This document shows, in pieces, positions 54,568-62,329 of a stretch of DNA of 64,000 bases. How positions within the stretch are numbered: the first letter of the stretch is position 1; each line of letters opens with the position of its first letter. Below the pieces are notes generated by a model. The model searched no databases, had not been told where the DNA came from, and worked only from the letters and a program-made list of their open reading frames with translations. This DNA comes from Lentzea californiensis (GTDB lineage: Bacteria; Actinomycetota; Actinomycetes; Mycobacteriales; Pseudonocardiaceae). A program made the translations under genes and the position numbers. The stretch is from NCBI RefSeq assembly GCF_024648825.1, contig NZ_JANBBE010000001.1, positions 744,001 through 808,000 on the forward strand, read 5' to 3'.

Positions 54568-54936
54568 TTGGACTACGACGCTTTGAGCGCCGAACTGCGA
54601 AAGCTTCGAGAAAACGTCGCCGGAGTGACCGACACGGTCATCGCCGCGTCCGACGGGATCCCCATCGTCGCCGACGTGGCGAAGAACATCGACCCCGCCC
54701 ACATCTCCGCGCTGGCCGCCGCCGACCTCGGGATCGCACGTCAGGCGGCGGAGGTGATCGGACTGGGCACGCTCAGCCAGACCGTCGTGTTCGGCAGCGA
54801 GGGCTACATGGCCGTGTACGCCATCGGCCGGCTGTCCCTGATGGTCGTGCTCGGGGACAAAGGGTTGAACCTCGGCCGTCTTCTGCACGAGACCCGGCCC
54901 GTGATCGAGCGAGTCGGCGTGATCCTTTCCTCGTAG
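54568..54936 (+). CDS. Roadblock/LC7-domain protein
   Basis: A 122-residue roadblock protein. Typical segments are DYDALSAELRKLRENVAGVTDTVIAASDGIPIVAD, IDPAHISALAAADLGIARQAAEVIGLG and the C-terminal LMVVLGDKGLNLGRLLHETRP. In actinobacteria these are GTPase-activating partners (CvnB type) in conservons, or dimeric scaffolds. TTG at 54568 is supported by GGGAG 4 bases upstream; a GTG at 54517 and an ATG at 54520 lie nearer the preceding stop. A protein of the same superfamily follows. Confidence 0.78.
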   Translation: MDYDALSAELRKLRENVAGVTDTVIAASDGIPIVADVAKNIDPAHISALAAADLGIARQAAEVIGLGTLSQTVVFGSEGYMAVYAIGRLSLMVVLGDKGLNLGRLLHETRPVIERVGVILSS

Positions 54937-55095
54937 CAGCACCAGCGCGAAAAAGGGTCGCAGCCCATGTCCACGCTCGGTTCACGGCTCTCGTCAATGA
55001 TGTCTTCTTTCTGGAGACATTTCCGCACACGACCGAGTCTCGGCAATTCGGATGCGCCGTCTCGATCACCAGTAGACATAGGGAAGTGGAGTTTG

Positions 55096-55467
55096 ATGAA
55101 CATCGATACCGCGCTGAAGGAAGCCATGTCCATCTCCGGCGCTGTCGGTGTCGCACTGGTCGACTACGACAGCGGGATGTCACTCGGCACGAGCGGCGGA
55201 GGTGACTGGCTGAACCTGGAGATCGCGGCGGCCGGGAACACCGAGGTCATTCGCTCGAAACTCCGGGTGATGCAGTCGCTCGGGCTCAGCGACAGCATCG
55301 AGGACATCCTGATCACGCTGCACCGGCAGTACCACCTGATCCGGTTGATGGGCGGCGTGAAGAACAGGGGTTCGCTCTTCCTGTACCTGGTGCTGGAAAG
55401 GGACAACGCGAACCTCGCGCTGGCCCGGCACCAACTCAAGCGCATCGAAACCGACCTGATCGTCTAG
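55096..55467 (+). CDS. Roadblock-like protein (diverged)
   Basis: A 123-residue protein with the same strand/helix plan as a roadblock domain: IDTALKEAMSISGAVGVALVDYDSGMSLG, LNLEIAAAGNTEVIRSKLRVMQSLGL, LITLHRQYHLIRLM, SLFLYLVLERDNANLALARHQLKRIE. It differs enough from the preceding gene to be a separate subfamily. GGAG is found 5 bases before the ATG at 55096; a longer ATG at 54967 adds an Arg/Ser-rich leader. It is last in the operon, before a bidirectional terminator. Confidence 0.72.
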   Translation: MNIDTALKEAMSISGAVGVALVDYDSGMSLGTSGGGDWLNLEIAAAGNTEVIRSKLRVMQSLGLSDSIEDILITLHRQYHLIRLMGGVKNRGSLFLYLVLERDNANLALARHQLKRIETDLIV

Positions 55468-55483
55468 GTTCGGCCAACGCCGC

Positions 55484-55528
55484 GGAAATGCCGAAAGCCC
55501 TCCACAGGAGAGGGCTTTCGGCATTTCC
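55484..55528. terminator. Bidirectional terminator
   Basis: Perfect 19-base stem starting GGAAATGCCGAAAGCCCTC with a 7-base loop, T-rich on both sides. It ends the roadblock operon (plus strand) and the gene at 55549 (minus strand). Confidence 0.88.
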
Positions 55529-55548
55529 GGGTCAATCGTCTGGGAAAG

Positions 55549-55965
55549 TCAGTCGACCGGCAGGCCCCACGGCCGGCGGTCGAGCTCCGCCCAGCCGCCA
55601 CCGCGCGCGAGCGCAGCGCGCACACCGGCCACGTGGTCAGCGAACGACGCCAGGTCCCCGTGCAGCAGTTCGGCGCGCTCGACGTCCAACGGGTGTGTGT
55701 CGTCGTGCCACAGGTCGACCGCGAACGAGGCGACGAACGACATCGACTGCAAGAGCTGCAGCAGGGCGATGGAAGGCCGTGCGGTCTCTGAGAGGTAGGA
55801 GAGGCGGATCTCCTCGCACACCGCCAGCAGCGACCGCACCTGGCGGATGGCGTCAGCCGGTGTGCCGTCCCACGACGGGTCCGGCCACACGCGGTCGCTC
55901 AGCTCCAGCCAGAGCCGCCAGCCCGTGGCGAGTTCCGCGTCGTCTGCGGGAGACCACTTACCCAT
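55549..55965 (-). CDS. Hypothetical protein
   Basis: A 138-residue soluble helical protein (GWRLWLELSDRVWPDPSW, AIRQVRSLLAVCEEIRLSYL, LLQLLQSMSFVASFAVDLW). There is no signal or transmembrane helix. The ATG at 55965 is used; an ATG 15 bases earlier is also in frame. I do not recognise a family. Confidence 0.6.
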   Translation of the reverse strand: MGKWSPADDAELATGWRLWLELSDRVWPDPSWDGTPADAIRQVRSLLAVCEEIRLSYLSETARPSIALLQLLQSMSFVASFAVDLWHDDTHPLDVERAELLHGDLASFADHVAGVRAALARGGGWAELDRRPWGLPVD

Positions 55966-56055
55966 GCATCCACTGTGCATGCGCGAGCGGAAAGAGTCTC
56001 GTGACGATGACGCACGCCACGGCAACCGATGCGCCACACGTACGTCTTGTAGCGC

Positions 56056-56445
56056 ATGACGCGTTCCTGGCAAGGGCAAAGCGTGAAGAGCCTCGCACGA
56101 GGGCTCGCTCTGGGCGTGGTCCTCACGATGCTCGCCCTCCCCGCGCTCAGGTACGAGATCGCCGACCACGCCAACCTGCTGACGCGCGTGCTGGCCTACG
56201 GCTTCCTGCTCGTGCCCTTCGCGGTCGTGACGGTGCTGCGGAGCGAGTACCCGGTCACGCACACGACCGGGCTGGTCGCCGGTGCGACGGTGGTGCTGGC
56301 GGGCACGGCGCAGACCTACACCGGTACGCCGATGCCCTACGTGTGGCTCGCGGCGGCGACCCTGTTCGGGTGCGCCGCCGCGAGGATCATGAGGAACGAA
56401 CGGCTTACGCCTTCACCCGCTCCGGTTCCGGCTCGTCGGAGTTGA
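56056..56445 (+). CDS. Small membrane protein
   Basis: A 129-residue protein with about four hydrophobic segments (GLALGVVLTMLALPAL, VLAYGFLLVPFAVVTVL, TGLVAGATVVLAGTAQ, YVWLAAATLFGCAAA). The polar ends are Arg/Pro-rich. No family recognised. Its 3' 41 bases overlap the convergent symporter gene. Confidence 0.6.
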   Translation: MTRSWQGQSVKSLARGLALGVVLTMLALPALRYEIADHANLLTRVLAYGFLLVPFAVVTVLRSEYPVTHTTGLVAGATVVLAGTAQTYTGTPMPYVWLAAATLFGCAAARIMRNERLTPSPAPVPARRS

Positions 56446-57913
56446 GCGAGTCGAGCAGGACGTCGCGCTCGGTGGAGGGCTCCTTCTTCAGGAAGCCGAT
56501 GGACAGGTAGAGCACCAGCGAGAGCAGCAGCGGCCAGGACACGAGCACGCCCTTGGTGACCCAGGCGGCCTTGCTCAGCTGCTCGATGTAGAGGAACGCC
56601 CACATGCTCAGGCCGCCGACGACGGAGGCGATCGCCGCCGTCGAGCCGACCTTGCGGAACCACGGCAGCAGACCGAGCATCAACGGGATCGCGATCGGGC
56701 CCATCGTGGCGGCGACCAGGTCGACGACCACCTTGAGCACGAAGCCCTGGCCTCCGGACGCGATCGCGATGATCATGCTGACGCCGATGAAGGAGAAGGT
56801 CGTTATCCGGGCCAGCTTCAGCTGGTTGTCCGCGGAGAACGTCTTCACCTTCTTCCAGAGGTGGGGCAGCATGTCTCGGTTGATGACCGCGGCGATGACG
56901 TTCGCGTCCGACGACACCATGGCCATGGTGTGCGAGAAGAAGCCGGCCAGGACCAGGCCGATCATGCCCGCGGGCAGCATCTGCTTGCCCATCTCGATGT
57001 ACGCGTTCTCCGCCTGCGCTCCCTCGAGGCCCGGCACGATCAGCGGCGCCGCCCACATCGGGAGGAACAGCACGAGCGGCCACACGAGCCACAGCGCGGA
57101 CGAGAGCAGCGCGGACCGCTTGGCCGCGAAGCCGGACGGCGCGGCCATGTAGCGCTGCGCCAGGTTCCACATGCCGCCGTTGTACTCGAGCGTCTTGATC
57201 AGGAAGAGCGCCATGAGGAACGTCGACGTGTACGGGCCCGCCAGCGGGTCGCTGTGGCTCTCCGGGAGCTTGTCCCAGATCGTCACGGGGAAGTCCCAGC
57301 CGAGGGTGCTGGCGACGGCGAACAGCATCGCGAAGCCCGCGGCGGCCTGGATGATGAACTGGCCGAAGTCGGTGAGCGCGTCGGCCCAGAGGCCGCCGAG
57401 CACGGAGTAGATCATCGTGACCAGGCCGATGATGATGATGCCCCAGGTGATCGGGACACCCGCGAAGCCGCGCAGCAGGATCGAGACGGCCGCCCACTTG
57501 GCGGCGATGTCGACGACCTTGAGCAGAGCACCCGCGTAGGCCATGACCTGCTGGGTGGGCACGTTGTAGCGCTTCGCCAGGTACTCGAGCGGCGACTTGA
57601 CGTCGTGCTTCGAGCGCAGCCGGTTCCAGCGCGGCGCGAACAGGAAGGCACCGATGCCGACGCCGATGCCGATCGTCAGCGACCACCACACGTAGACGGT
57701 GAGTCCGAGCCGGTACGCCTCAGAGGCGAACGCGACGAACATGACCGCGCTGTAGCCCGACATGTGGTGCGAGATGCCGGACAACCACCACGGCATCTTG
57801 CCGCCTGCCGTGAAGAAGTCGGCGATGTTGTGGACTCGCCCGCGCGACCAGAGTCCGATCCCGACCATCACGAAGAAATAGCCGACAACCACGATCCAAT
57901 CGAGGGTGCCCAT
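56405..57913 (-). CDS. Sodium:solute symporter (SSS family)
   Basis: A 502-residue transporter with about 13 membrane helices. Family blocks are DFFTAGGKMPWWLSGISHHMSGYSA (helix 1 sodium site region), LRGFAGVPITWGIIIIGLVTMIYSVLGGLWADALTDFGQF and GFFSHTMAMVSSDANVIAAVINRD. The ATG at 57913 has GGAGGT immediately upstream. Substrates of this family are sugars, amino acids, carboxylates or nucleosides; the sequence does not decide. It is convergent with the small membrane gene. Confidence 0.9.
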   Translation of the reverse strand: MGTLDWIVVVGYFFVMVGIGLWSRGRVHNIADFFTAGGKMPWWLSGISHHMSGYSAVMFVAFASEAYRLGLTVYVWWSLTIGIGVGIGAFLFAPRWNRLRSKHDVKSPLEYLAKRYNVPTQQVMAYAGALLKVVDIAAKWAAVSILLRGFAGVPITWGIIIIGLVTMIYSVLGGLWADALTDFGQFIIQAAAGFAMLFAVASTLGWDFPVTIWDKLPESHSDPLAGPYTSTFLMALFLIKTLEYNGGMWNLAQRYMAAPSGFAAKRSALLSSALWLVWPLVLFLPMWAAPLIVPGLEGAQAENAYIEMGKQMLPAGMIGLVLAGFFSHTMAMVSSDANVIAAVINRDMLPHLWKKVKTFSADNQLKLARITTFSFIGVSMIIAIASGGQGFVLKVVVDLVAATMGPIAIPLMLGLLPWFRKVGSTAAIASVVGGLSMWAFLYIEQLSKAAWVTKGVLVSWPLLLSLVLYLSIGFLKKEPSTERDVLLDSLNSDEPEPERVKA

Positions 57914-58155
57914 GTGACCTCCTTGCGTGCACACACGTGTGCCCGCGAGAGCACCAGGCCTCATGGCGGCGGAACCTGGCACATCCGCACGGGATATGTG
58001 ACGTAGGTCTTACGAGATTGTTGCGGGGGGACGGAAGACCTTCGGCCGTCTTGAATCACATTCGTGATCCTTGTTCATCCACGTGAACCTATTATTCCGC
58101 GTCACACGTCCGAGGGAACGACGTCTCTCCTCCGAATGCACGAACGGAGGTGCTG

Positions 58156-58794
58156 ATGCTCCCGCCCGGCCGGCCTGCCCCCGGCGTCGCGCTGATCGAT
58201 CCCGTGCCGCTCTACCGCGAAGGCCTGTCCGCCCTGATCCGACGGACTCCCGGCCTGCGCTGGCTCGGTTCGACCGGCGACCTGCACGCCGCCGTTCGCC
58301 TGCGTGAACGACTGCGTCCCGACGTGCTGCTCATCGACTCCGTGCTCGACCCGGTCGGCCACCTGGCCCGGCTGCTGGCCGAGCGCGACCCGGCACTGCT
58401 GGTCATCGGACTGGTTCGGGACGCGCACTCGCACGCGAACTACGTGACGACCGCGTTGGAGGCGGGAGTCCGCGGCGTCGTGCCGCGCAGCGCCCAGCCC
58501 GAGCAGATAGTGCGCGTGATCGCGGAGACGATCCGCTCGCGCGGTTACGTGCACCCCGACCTGCGGCCGAAGGACCGGCCGACGCTGTCCAAGCGCGAGT
58601 ACGAGGTGCTCACGCTCATCGCGGACGGCCTGGAGAACCAGCAGGTCGCGAACGAGCTGATCGTGTCCGTCGAGACCGTGCGGACCCACGTCAAGGGCAT
58701 CCTGCGCAAGCTCAGCGCACGCGATCGGACGCACGCCGTGTCGCTCGCCTACCGGTCGGGGCTGCTGATCGGCCGTCCGGCCGTGCTCGAGTAG
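58156..58794 (+). CDS. LuxR/NarL-family response regulator
   Basis: A 212-residue regulator. The receiver-like N-domain contains the phosphoacceptor-type strand VLLIDSVLD and the T/S-switch strand IGLVRDA. The C-terminal LuxR helix-turn-helix is at about residues 140-205 (LSKREYEVLTLIADGLENQQVANELIVSVETVRTHVKGILRKL). No sensor kinase gene is adjacent, so it is an orphan. The receiver lacks the early acidic pair expected after the first strand (VALIDPVPLYREG instead of DD), so it may be an atypical, phosphorylation-independent type. The ATG at 58156 is chosen, with GGAGG 5 bases upstream. Confidence 0.82.
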   Translation: MLPPGRPAPGVALIDPVPLYREGLSALIRRTPGLRWLGSTGDLHAAVRLRERLRPDVLLIDSVLDPVGHLARLLAERDPALLVIGLVRDAHSHANYVTTALEAGVRGVVPRSAQPEQIVRVIAETIRSRGYVHPDLRPKDRPTLSKREYEVLTLIADGLENQQVANELIVSVETVRTHVKGILRKLSARDRTHAVSLAYRSGLLIGRPAVLE

Positions 58795-58920
58795 CCGGCG
58801 CCGCACTTCCCGAAATGGCCCCTCTGCGTCCGGCACGCGTCTGACCGGCCCTCATGCCCGATTCAGGTCACTCGGAGGACTGTCTGGTTCGCCACCAGTG
58901 GGTGGTCGGCCTTGCCGGGG

Positions 58921-58957
58921 TTACTGTCGAGTAATACTCTGTTGTTACCGGTCAGTA
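58921..58957 (+). promoter_or_regulatory. Operator region of the fadE5-like gene
   Basis: Two sites: TTACT-GTCG-AGTAA (58921-58934, perfect inverted repeat) and GTTACCGGTCAGTA (58944-58957). The second, read on the other strand, matches 13 of 14 bases of the site upstream of the etfD-like gene (25714-25727). Confidence 0.6.
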
Positions 58958-58995
58958 GGCGACCCCGCCGCGACCCTGAGGAGTGAGCTGACGAG

Positions 58996-60831
58996 ATGGG
59001 CCACTACAAGAGCAACGTCCGGGATCTCGAGTTCAACCTGTTCGAGGTCTTCAACGTGCAGGACCACCTCGGCACGGGGCCGTTCGAGCAGTCCGACGAG
59101 GACACTGCGCGCAGCGTGCTGGCCGAGGTGAAGAACCTCGCGGAGGGTGTCCTCGGGGACTCCTTCGTCGACGCCGACCGCAACCCGCCGGTGTTCGACC
59201 CGGCGACGCACTCGGCCACCCTGCCGGAGTCGCTGAAGAAGTCGTACCAGGCGGTGTGGGACGGCGAGTGGTACCGCCTGTTCCTGCCGAACGAGCTGGG
59301 CGGCTTCGGCACCCCGCCGTCGGTCACGTGGGCCGCGTCCGAGCTGCTGCTCGGTGCGAACCCGGCCGTCTACATGTACCTGGCGGGTCCGAGCTTCGCG
59401 ACGGTCGTCTACAACAACGGCACTGAGCGCGACAAGCATTGGGCTCAGCTGATGATCGACCGCGGCTGGGGCGCCACGATGGTGCTGACCGAGCCGGACG
59501 CCGGTTCCGACGTCGGCGCCGGCCGCACCAAGGCCTTCAAGCAGGCTGACGGTTCCTGGCACATCGACGGCGTGAAGCGCTTCATCACGTCCGCCGACCA
59601 GGACCTGACCGAGAACATCATGCACATGGTGCTCGCGCGTCCCGAGGGCGAAGGCGTCGAGGCGCGGCCCGGTACCAAGGGCCTGTCGCTCTTCCTGGTG
59701 CCGAAGTTCCACTTCGACCCGGAGACCGGTGAGCTTGGCGAGCGCAACGGCGCCTTCGTCACCAACGTCGAGCACAAGATGGGCCTCAAGGCGTCCACCA
59801 CGTGCGAGCTGACGTTCGGCCAGCACGGCGTGCCCGCCAAGGGCTGGCTGCTGGGCGAGGTGCACGACGGCATCGCGCAGATGTTCGACGTCATCGAGTA
59901 CGCCCGCATGATGGTCGGCACGAAGGCCATCGCGACGCTGTCGACCGGTTACCTGAACGCGCTGTCCTACGCCAAGGAGCGCGTGCAGAGCGCCGACCTG
60001 ACGCGCATGACGGACAAGACCGCGCCCCGCGTCACCATCACCAACCACCCCGACGTCCGCCGCAGCCTGATGCTGCAGAAGGCGTACGCCGAGGGCCTGC
60101 GCGCCGTGTACCTGTACACCGCGACGCAGCAGGACAAGGTGATGCTCGGCGGCGACGACGCCAAGCTGGCGGCCCAGGTCAACGACCTGCTGCTGCCGAT
60201 CGTCAAGGGCGTCGGCTCGGAGCGCGCGTACGAGCAGCTGGCGCAGTCGCTGCAGACGCTGGGCGGCTCGGGCTTCCTGCAGGAGTACCCGATCGAGCAG
60301 TACATCCGCGACGCGAAGATCGACTCGCTGTACGAGGGCACCACGGCCATCCAGTCGCTGGACTTCTTCTTCCGGAAGATCATCCGCGACAAGGGCCAGG
60401 CGCTCACGTTCATCAACGGCGAGATCCAGAAGTTCCTCGACAACGAGGGCGGCAACGGCCGCCTGAAGGAGGAGCGGGCGCTGCTCAAGCAGGGTCTCGA
60501 AGACCTGCAGGGCATGCTCGGCGCGCTGGTCGGCTTCCTGACCACCTCGCAGGAGGACGTCCGCAACCTCTACAAGGTCGGCCAGAACTCGGTCCGCCTG
60601 CTGATGACCGCGGGTGACGTCCTCGTCGGCTGGCTGCTGCTGCGCCAGGCCGAGGTCGCGCTGGAGAAGCTCGGTGGCACGCCGTCCGCCAAGGACAAGG
60701 CGTTCTACGAGGGCAAGATCGCGGTGGCGTCGTTCTTCGCGAAGACCGTGCTGCCGGAGCTCACCGCCCGTCGCAAGATCGCGGAGTCCACGGACAACGC
60801 GCTGATGGACATCGACGAGAGCGTTTTCTAA
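58996..60831 (+). CDS. Acyl-CoA dehydrogenase, FadE5-like
   Basis: A 611-residue acyl-CoA dehydrogenase of the large type. N-terminal [18 protein letters not shown] is the signature of the mycobacterial FadE5 group, a broad-specificity enzyme for medium- to long-chain acyl-CoA. FAD-binding segments are [19 protein letters not shown] and [16 protein letters not shown]; the C-terminal region has [33 protein letters not shown], with the catalytic-base Glu in the YEG segment (about residue 447). It would reduce ETF, whose electrons pass to the EtfD-like membrane protein in this window. A strong terminator follows. Confidence 0.92.
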   Translation: MGHYKSNVRDLEFNLFEVFNVQDHLGTGPFEQSDEDTARSVLAEVKNLAEGVLGDSFVDADRNPPVFDPATHSATLPESLKKSYQAVWDGEWYRLFLPNELGGFGTPPSVTWAASELLLGANPAVYMYLAGPSFATVVYNNGTERDKHWAQLMIDRGWGATMVLTEPDAGSDVGAGRTKAFKQADGSWHIDGVKRFITSADQDLTENIMHMVLARPEGEGVEARPGTKGLSLFLVPKFHFDPETGELGERNGAFVTNVEHKMGLKASTTCELTFGQHGVPAKGWLLGEVHDGIAQMFDVIEYARMMVGTKAIATLSTGYLNALSYAKERVQSADLTRMTDKTAPRVTITNHPDVRRSLMLQKAYAEGLRAVYLYTATQQDKVMLGGDDAKLAAQVNDLLLPIVKGVGSERAYEQLAQSLQTLGGSGFLQEYPIEQYIRDAKIDSLYEGTTAIQSLDFFFRKIIRDKGQALTFINGEIQKFLDNEGGNGRLKEERALLKQGLEDLQGMLGALVGFLTTSQEDVRNLYKVGQNSVRLLMTAGDVLVGWLLLRQAEVALEKLGGTPSAKDKAFYEGKIAVASFFAKTVLPELTARRKIAESTDNALMDIDESVF

Positions 60832-60847
60832 GCGCTTTCAAGGGACT

Positions 60848-60891
60848 ACGGGTCCTCACACCTCCTGCCCGGGGTGCGAGGACCCGTTTTT
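60848..60891 (+). terminator. Rho-independent terminator of the fadE5-like gene
   Basis: Stem ACGGGTCCTC / GAGGACCCGT, one mismatch, then CACC / GGTG, followed by TTTTT. Starts 17 bases after the stop. Confidence 0.9.
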
Positions 60892-61006
60892 CATTGCTAC
60901 GCCAGGAGGAGCGGACCGGCCACCGCGCCGACCGCAGACCCGACCCTGGATGCGTCAGGACTCGGCATGGCCCGCACGCCAGCGCGATCACCTCACGTGA
61001 TGCAGC

Positions 61007-61504
61007 TTGACTTCGTTGTCAGTTGACACGCCCTCGTTCGGAATCAAAGATTGGCCGGTGTTCCTGAACCTGCTGCTGTCGCTCGCGATCGTCGGCGTCG
61101 TGGCGCTCGCGACGATCGTCCTGCGACGCCTCAAGAACCGGCAGGTGCGCCAGGACGCGCTGTGGTTCGGGTACGAGCAGCACATGAACGAGCTGCGCGA
61201 GGCGTCGCCGGAAGCGGAGATGGCGCGGGTCGCGCAGGTGTACCAACGGGCGAAGAGCGGCACCAAGGCCGTGATCGCGTGGGAGCGCACGGGGGTCGAG
61301 CAGGACTCGTGGTTCGAGGGGGCGAACCCGAGTCCCGGTGACCTCCTGCTGCTGCGCGGCAGCGCCGGCTGGGGGCCGGACTCCGCGAGTCCCAACGTCT
61401 TCTACGTGGCGCCGGGACAGGTGCTGTCGTCGATGACGGTGGAGGCGCAGGCGGCCGCGGCCCGGCATCGGCACAGGCGCGCGGCCACCGGCGTCACTCC
61501 TTGA
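61007..61504 (+). CDS. Single-pass membrane protein of unknown function
   Basis: About 165 residues with one N-terminal membrane helix (FLNLLLSLAIVGVVALATIVLR, about 19-40), a basic stop-transfer RRLKNRQVRQ, and a soluble domain (AKSGTKAVIAWERTGVEQDSWFEG). The TTG start at 61007 is weakly supported. No family recognised. It is convergent with the DUF1206 gene and overlaps it by 11 bases. Confidence 0.55.
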   Translation: MTSLSVDTPSFGIKDWPVFLNLLLSLAIVGVVALATIVLRRLKNRQVRQDALWFGYEQHMNELREASPEAEMARVAQVYQRAKSGTKAVIAWERTGVEQDSWFEGANPSPGDLLLLRGSAGWGPDSASPNVFYVAPGQVLSSMTVEAQAAAARHRHRRAATGVTP

Positions 61505-62282
61505 GCGCTCGCGCGGCGGCGAAGCAGTAGACGCCGAACGCGGCGATGCCGATCGCCACCGCGGACAGCAGGAACATGCCGTAAGGCTGTGCCGCCAACG
61601 TTTTCAGGGCCTTGTCCATGCCGCCGGACTGCTGGGGGTCGGCGTTGATCGCGGCGAGTCCGACGAGGACGCCGATCACGCCGTACGCGGTGCCCTTGCC
61701 GATCCAGCCGATCCGGCCGACGGGTTCGATCCACGACGGCGCACGGCTCATGTCGAGGTCCTTCTCGAAGGACTTCTTGATGCCCTTGTAGATGATCACG
61801 CCGGCGATGCAGAGGATGCCGATCGCCACGGCGCCGACGAGGAACTGGCCGGCGGGCAACGCGAGCACCTGAGCGGTGAGCTCTTGCTGCTGCTGGTTCT
61901 GGTCGCCGGAGCCACCGCCAGTCGCGTACTTGAACGCACCCAGCGCGATACCGGTCGCCGTGACGGCGCGGGCCGCGGACCCGATGCGCTTGGAGATCCG
62001 CTTCCGCTTCTTCCCGATGTACGTGTAACCCACGAACGCGAGAAGCAGCTGCCACAAGGCGAAGAAGACAAGCCCGATGCCGAGTGTCCACAGCAACCAC
62101 TCGCCACCCTGCGCGATGTCACTCACCGCGCCTTTCGAGTCGGCCTGTTCGGAGTCACCGAACGCGACCTGGATCGCGAGCCACGCCACAAGGACGTGCA
62201 CGACCCCGTACAGCACCATTCCCGCCCGTCCGAGCGTCTGGACGACGGGGTGTCTTCGCGCCTCTTGCGCAACAGTGGCCAC
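61494..62282 (-). CDS. DUF1206-family membrane protein
   Basis: A 262-residue membrane protein with six helices arranged as three repeated two-helix units. Each unit has an RAGMVLYGVVHVLVAWLAI-like segment with a conserved Arg and Gly (units at about 19, 84 and 188 with GRIGWIGKGTAYGVIGVLV). This is the DUF1206 architecture, common in actinobacteria, function unknown. There is a polar, Gln-rich loop (GDQNQQQQEL) in the middle. Confidence 0.85.
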   Translation of the reverse strand: MATVAQEARRHPVVQTLGRAGMVLYGVVHVLVAWLAIQVAFGDSEQADSKGAVSDIAQGGEWLLWTLGIGLVFFALWQLLLAFVGYTYIGKKRKRISKRIGSAARAVTATGIALGAFKYATGGGSGDQNQQQQELTAQVLALPAGQFLVGAVAIGILCIAGVIIYKGIKKSFEKDLDMSRAPSWIEPVGRIGWIGKGTAYGVIGVLVGLAAINADPQQSGGMDKALKTLAAQPYGMFLLSAVAIGIAAFGVYCFAAARALKE

Positions 62283-62329
62283 GAACGGGTGACTACCCGC
62301 GCGTGGCCACTGTCAACCTGAAAGTTCGC

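Noticed and set aside
53797-54942. 381-codon frame opposite the roadblock operon
   Set aside because: Ser/Arg/Pro-rich shadow; the plus strand holds coupled genes with good ribosome binding sites.
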